From Verrucomicrobiales bacterium (GTDB lineage Bacteria; Verrucomicrobiota; Verrucomicrobiia; Verrucomicrobiales; DEV007), in the NCBI GenBank assembly GCA_023253615.1, contig JALRFZ010000775.1, positions 1 to 8,181 of the forward strand: DNA of 8,181 nucleotides, read 5' to 3'. The position numbers were made by a program, and so were the translations under genes. Shown piece after piece: positions 6,641 through 8,181 of the stretch; position 1 is the first letter of the stretch, and each line of letters begins with the position of its first letter. The notes under the pieces are model-generated. The model had not been told where the DNA came from and ran no database searches. It was given only the letters and a program-made list of their open reading frames with translations.

Positions 6641-6988
6641 ATGATCGAGAGACAAAACGGCACCGACGAGGAGGTGGTGATCTGCTTGACGACTTTTCCG
6701 GATTCCGAAAAAGCGAGACAAATTGGCACAATTTGGGTGGAGTCGCAACTGGCGGCGTGTCTCAACCTCCTGCCCGGGGTCGAGTCGATCTATCGTTGGG
6801 AGGGAAAGACGGAGTGCTCCGCCGAGGTGGTAGCCATCGTCAAGACGACGCGCAGCCACCTCCCGGCTTTGGAGGCATCGCTGCGGGAGTTGCATCCCTA
6901 CGAACTGCCCGAGTTTCTGATCGTGTCGCCGGAGGGAGGATCAGCCGAATACCTGAAGTGGGTCAGGAATGGGGTGAACGGAGCGTGA
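6641..6988 (+). CDS. cutA: CutA1-family divalent-cation tolerance protein
   Basis: A small cytoplasmic protein of 115 residues, the usual CutA1 size (E. coli CutA has 112). The family forms very stable ferredoxin-like trimers, binds copper and other divalent metals, and has been linked to metal tolerance; its cellular role is still debated. Landmarks: VVICLTTFPD (12-21) with Cys15 at the position of the E. coli metal-site Cys16; LAACLNLLPGVESIYRWEGK (38-57); the IVKTT strand (67-71); HPYELPE (85-91) with His85. The E. coli His-His pair is Leu84-His85 here. ATG 6641 is chosen because family similarity starts about ten residues later; an in-frame GTG at 6599 lies inside the octamer array and would add repeat-derived residues. 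No strong ribosome-binding site is visible. It is divergent from the kinase and 244 bp before the aspartokinase. Confidence 0.92.
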   Translation: MIERQNGTDEEVVICLTTFPDSEKARQIGTIWVESQLAACLNLLPGVESIYRWEGKTECSAEVVAIVKTTRSHLPALEASLRELHPYELPEFLIVSPEGGSAEYLKWVRNGVNGA

Positions 6989-7010
6989 TGCTGCTGAAGC
7001 GGGAGGCGGC

Positions 7011-7037
7011 CTACGGAATACGCAGAAAACACAGAAC
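7011..7037 (+). repeat. Nonamer units, left copy (ACRCRGAAN family)
   Basis: The left copy reads as 9 bp units: CTACGGAAT, ACGCAGAAA, ACACAGAAC. The same nonamer appears in reverse complement on the right side. The units therefore form a tandem array as well as an inverted-repeat arm. AC-rich arrays of this kind give peptide-like shadows such as YGIRRKHRTKR, which should not be called a gene. Confidence 0.6.
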
Positions 7038-7105
7038 CAAAAGGTGAAACAAACGAGCTCCCGACGCTGGATCCTTGCCTGCGGTATCGACCTTGTCCCT
7101 CGGCA

Positions 7106-7132
7106 CTTCCGCGTCTTCCGCGTATTCCGTAG
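7106..7132 (-). repeat. Nonamer units, right copy with a perfect tandem pair
   Basis: CTTCCGCGT occurs twice in direct tandem (7106-7114 and 7115-7123) and is followed by the related ATTCCGTAG (7124-7132). Read on the minus strand these are ACGCGGAAG units, matching the left copy's nonamers. The right copy is more regular than the left. Confidence 0.65.
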
Positions 7133-7164
7133 GCTGCCTCTTCCTCGCTCCGATTGAAACGACA

Positions 7165-7193
7165 TTGGACAAATCCGCATCCTGAGGCATAAG
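7165..7193 (+). promoter_or_regulatory. Weak candidate sigma-70 promoter for the aspartokinase gene
   Basis: TTGGAC (7165-7170) and CATAAG (7188-7193) are 17 bp apart, in the AT-richer part of the gap just past the inverted-arm element. They match the TTGACA and TATAAT consensus at three and four of six positions. Transcription would start near 7200, leaving a leader of about 33 bases, too short for a lysine riboswitch. The leader contains CCGC-TTTTTTG-GCGG, a possible weak hairpin. Confidence 0.25.
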
Positions 7194-7232
7194 TCTCGCC
7201 CCGCTTTTTTGGCGGACCCACCCACTGAAGCC

Positions 7233-8181
7233 GTGAGCCTCATCGTCCAGAAATATGGCGGCACCTCCGTCGGCACCCCCGAACGGATCCGCAATGTCGC
7301 GCGCCGCATCCTCGAGACGCAGGCCGAGGGCCATCAGGTCGTCGCCGTCGTCTCGGCGATGGCCGGGGTCACGAACAATCTCATCAAACTCGCCGACGAG
7401 GTCACCGGCGAAGGGTTTCCCACCGAGCGCGAGATGGACGTGCTCCTCGCCACCGGCGAACAGACCACGATCGCCCTCACCGCGATGGCGCTGAATTCGA
7501 TGGGGGCCAAGGCCGTCTCCCTCACCGGAGCGCAGGCCGGGATCCAGACCGACGGCGTCCACACCAAGGCCCGCATTTCCAACATCACGCCCGACGGCGT
7601 CCACGGGTTGCTCAACGAGGGCAACATCGTCATCCTCGCCGGTTTCCAGGGTCAGACCAGCGACGGCCGCATCACCACCCTCGGCCGCGGCGGATCCGAC
7701 CTCACCGCCATCGCCATGGCCGCCGCCCTCAAGGCCGACCTCTGCCAGATTTTCACCGACGTCGACGGCGTCTACACCTGCGATCCCCGCGTCGTCCCCG
7801 GCGCCCGCAAGATCGAGGAGATCAGCTACGACGAACTCCTCGAGATGGCGAGTTCGGGATCGAAGGTGATGCAATCGCGTTCGGTCGAGTTCGCGAAAAA
7901 ATTCGGTGTCGTCTTCGAAGTGCGCAGCAGCCTCAACAACCATCCGGGAACCCTCGTCAAAGAAGAAACCATGAGCATGGAATCGATTGTCATCCGCGGC
8001 GTCAGCCTTGAGCGCGCCCAGGCGAAGGTCACCATCAGCGGCGTCAAGGACGTGCCGGGCACCGCCAGCCGCATCTTCGGCGCCGTCGGCCAGGCGAACC
8101 TGCTCGTCGACATGATCGTGCAGAACGTCTCGAAGACGGGGATCACCGACATTTCCTTCACCGTGCACAAGGACGACGTGG
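7233..8181 (+). CDS. lysC: Aspartokinase with ACT regulatory domain, 3' truncated by the window edge
   Basis: Phosphorylates L-aspartate with ATP, the first step toward lysine, threonine, methionine and diaminopimelate. 316 whole codons and one base are visible; about a quarter of the usual 400-420 residues is missing. GTG 7233 is chosen because it gives MSLIVQKYGGTSVG, the canonical N-terminus; a TTG at 7209 is a less likely alternative. No strong Shine-Dalgarno sequence is visible. Kinase motifs: KYGGTSVG (7-14), VVSAMAGVTNNL (39-50), LLATGEQTT (71-79), GRGGSD (151-156), DVDGVYTCDPR (176-186). The first ACT domain begins near 250 (VKDVPGTASRIF, then QNVSKTGITDISFTV). By memory alignment to Corynebacterium LysC, A278 and S300 match the feedback residues A279 and S301, and S308 replaces T311. 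No ThrA/MetL homoserine dehydrogenase fusion can be judged, as the 3' end is absent. Confidence 0.95.
   Translation, partial: MSLIVQKYGGTSVGTPERIRNVARRILETQAEGHQVVAVVSAMAGVTNNLIKLADEVTGEGFPTEREMDVLLATGEQTTIALTAMALNSMGAKAVSLTGAQAGIQTDGVHTKARISNITPDGVHGLLNEGNIVILAGFQGQTSDGRITTLGRGGSDLTAIAMAAALKADLCQIFTDVDGVYTCDPRVVPGARKIEEISYDELLEMASSGSKVMQSRSVEFAKKFGVVFEVRSSLNNHPGTLVKEETMSMESIVIRGVSLERAQAKVTISGVKDVPGTASRIFGAVGQANLLVDMIVQNVSKTGITDISFTVHKDDV

Larger units (their letters stand above)
7003..7140. repeat. 138 bp element bounded by 21 bp inverted arms
   Basis: The left arm (7003-7023) and right arm (7120-7140) are reverse complements at 20 of 21 positions, sharing CTACGGAATACGC. They are separated by 96 bp. 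Similarity continues inward for about 13 more bases, where the differences are mainly transitions. The flanking bases show no target-site duplication (AAGCGG before, TTCCTC after). This could be a small non-autonomous (MITE-like) element, a pair of intergenic repeat copies in opposite orientation, or an RNA stem-loop if transcribed from cutA. No transposase gene is in the window. Confidence 0.75.

Noticed and set aside
6721..6745. A TGGCAC-containing sigma-54 promoter within cutA, and similar TGGCAC hits near 4701, 4755 and 5873
   Set aside because: None has a TTGC-like -12 element at the required spacing, and all lie inside coding sequence.
6556..6765. An N-terminal extension of the histidine kinase to 6765
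   Set aside because: The extra 70 codons are antisense to the start of cutA and include translated octamer repeat. No kinase domain requires them.
7197..7217. An intrinsic terminator at CCGC-TTTTTT-GGCGG before lysC
   Set aside because: The T-run is in the loop rather than after a stem, and the stem is only four pairs, so it does not fit a rho-independent terminator.
7011..8168. A 385-codon minus-strand ORF opposite the aspartokinase
   Set aside because: The plus strand encodes an unbroken aspartokinase with all family motifs. The minus ORF starts opposite it and ends in the inverted-arm element.
1..8181. tRNA, rRNA, integrase, transposase or toxin-antitoxin genes
   Set aside because: I saw no tRNA- or rRNA-like stretch and no ORF with mobile-element or toxin motifs. 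The 62-residue ORF is too ambiguous to call an antitoxin.

Overview
This is an 8.2 kb stretch of a GC-rich bacterial chromosome with ordinary metabolic and regulatory genes and short, repeat-filled gaps. The genes favour C or G at third codon positions, which opens long spurious reading frames on the opposite strand. The gene families are widespread and do not identify the organism. The Corynebacterium/Bacillus-LysC-like aspartokinase, the soluble NtrB/NtrC-type pair and the low-copy 8-10 bp tandem repeats in the gaps would fit a Verrucomicrobiota or other PVC-group genome. That placement is an inference from general familiarity and I hold it loosely.

Layout. (1) Positions 1-3622, plus strand: a polyamine-type ABC uptake operon in the order potA (5' end outside the window), potB, potC, potD. 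potA and potB are 20 bp apart; potB/potC and potC/potD overlap by ATGA, so the cluster is almost certainly translated as a coupled unit. PotA is the ATPase, PotB and PotC the membrane channel, and PotD a lipoprotein that captures the substrate. (2) 3623-3853: a G-rich tract and one doubtful 62-codon ORF. (3) 3854-6555, minus strand, convergent with the pot operon: a soluble PAS histidine kinase followed by an NtrC-family sigma-54-dependent response regulator, separated by a 107 bp spacer made largely of short repeats. (4) 6641-6988, plus strand, divergent from the kinase: cutA. (5) 6989-7232: a spacer containing a 138 bp element bounded by 21 bp inverted arms. (6) 7233 to the right edge, plus strand: the first 316 codons of an aspartokinase (lysC/ask), through the kinase domain and into the first ACT domain.

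How they work together. PotABCD should import a polyamine or related cation using ATP. The kinase and regulator form a complete phosphorelay driving sigma-54 transcription; their signal and targets cannot be read here, and I found no convincing -24/-12 promoter. CutA and aspartokinase are housekeeping genes with no clear tie to either group.

I do not see a previously undescribed multi-gene system. The most interesting signals are the non-coding repeats: each of the three gaps from the regulator to lysC carries a different short tandem array, with periods of 10, 8 and 9 bp. Next is PotD, where apparent substitutions in the polyamine pocket may mean a different substrate.
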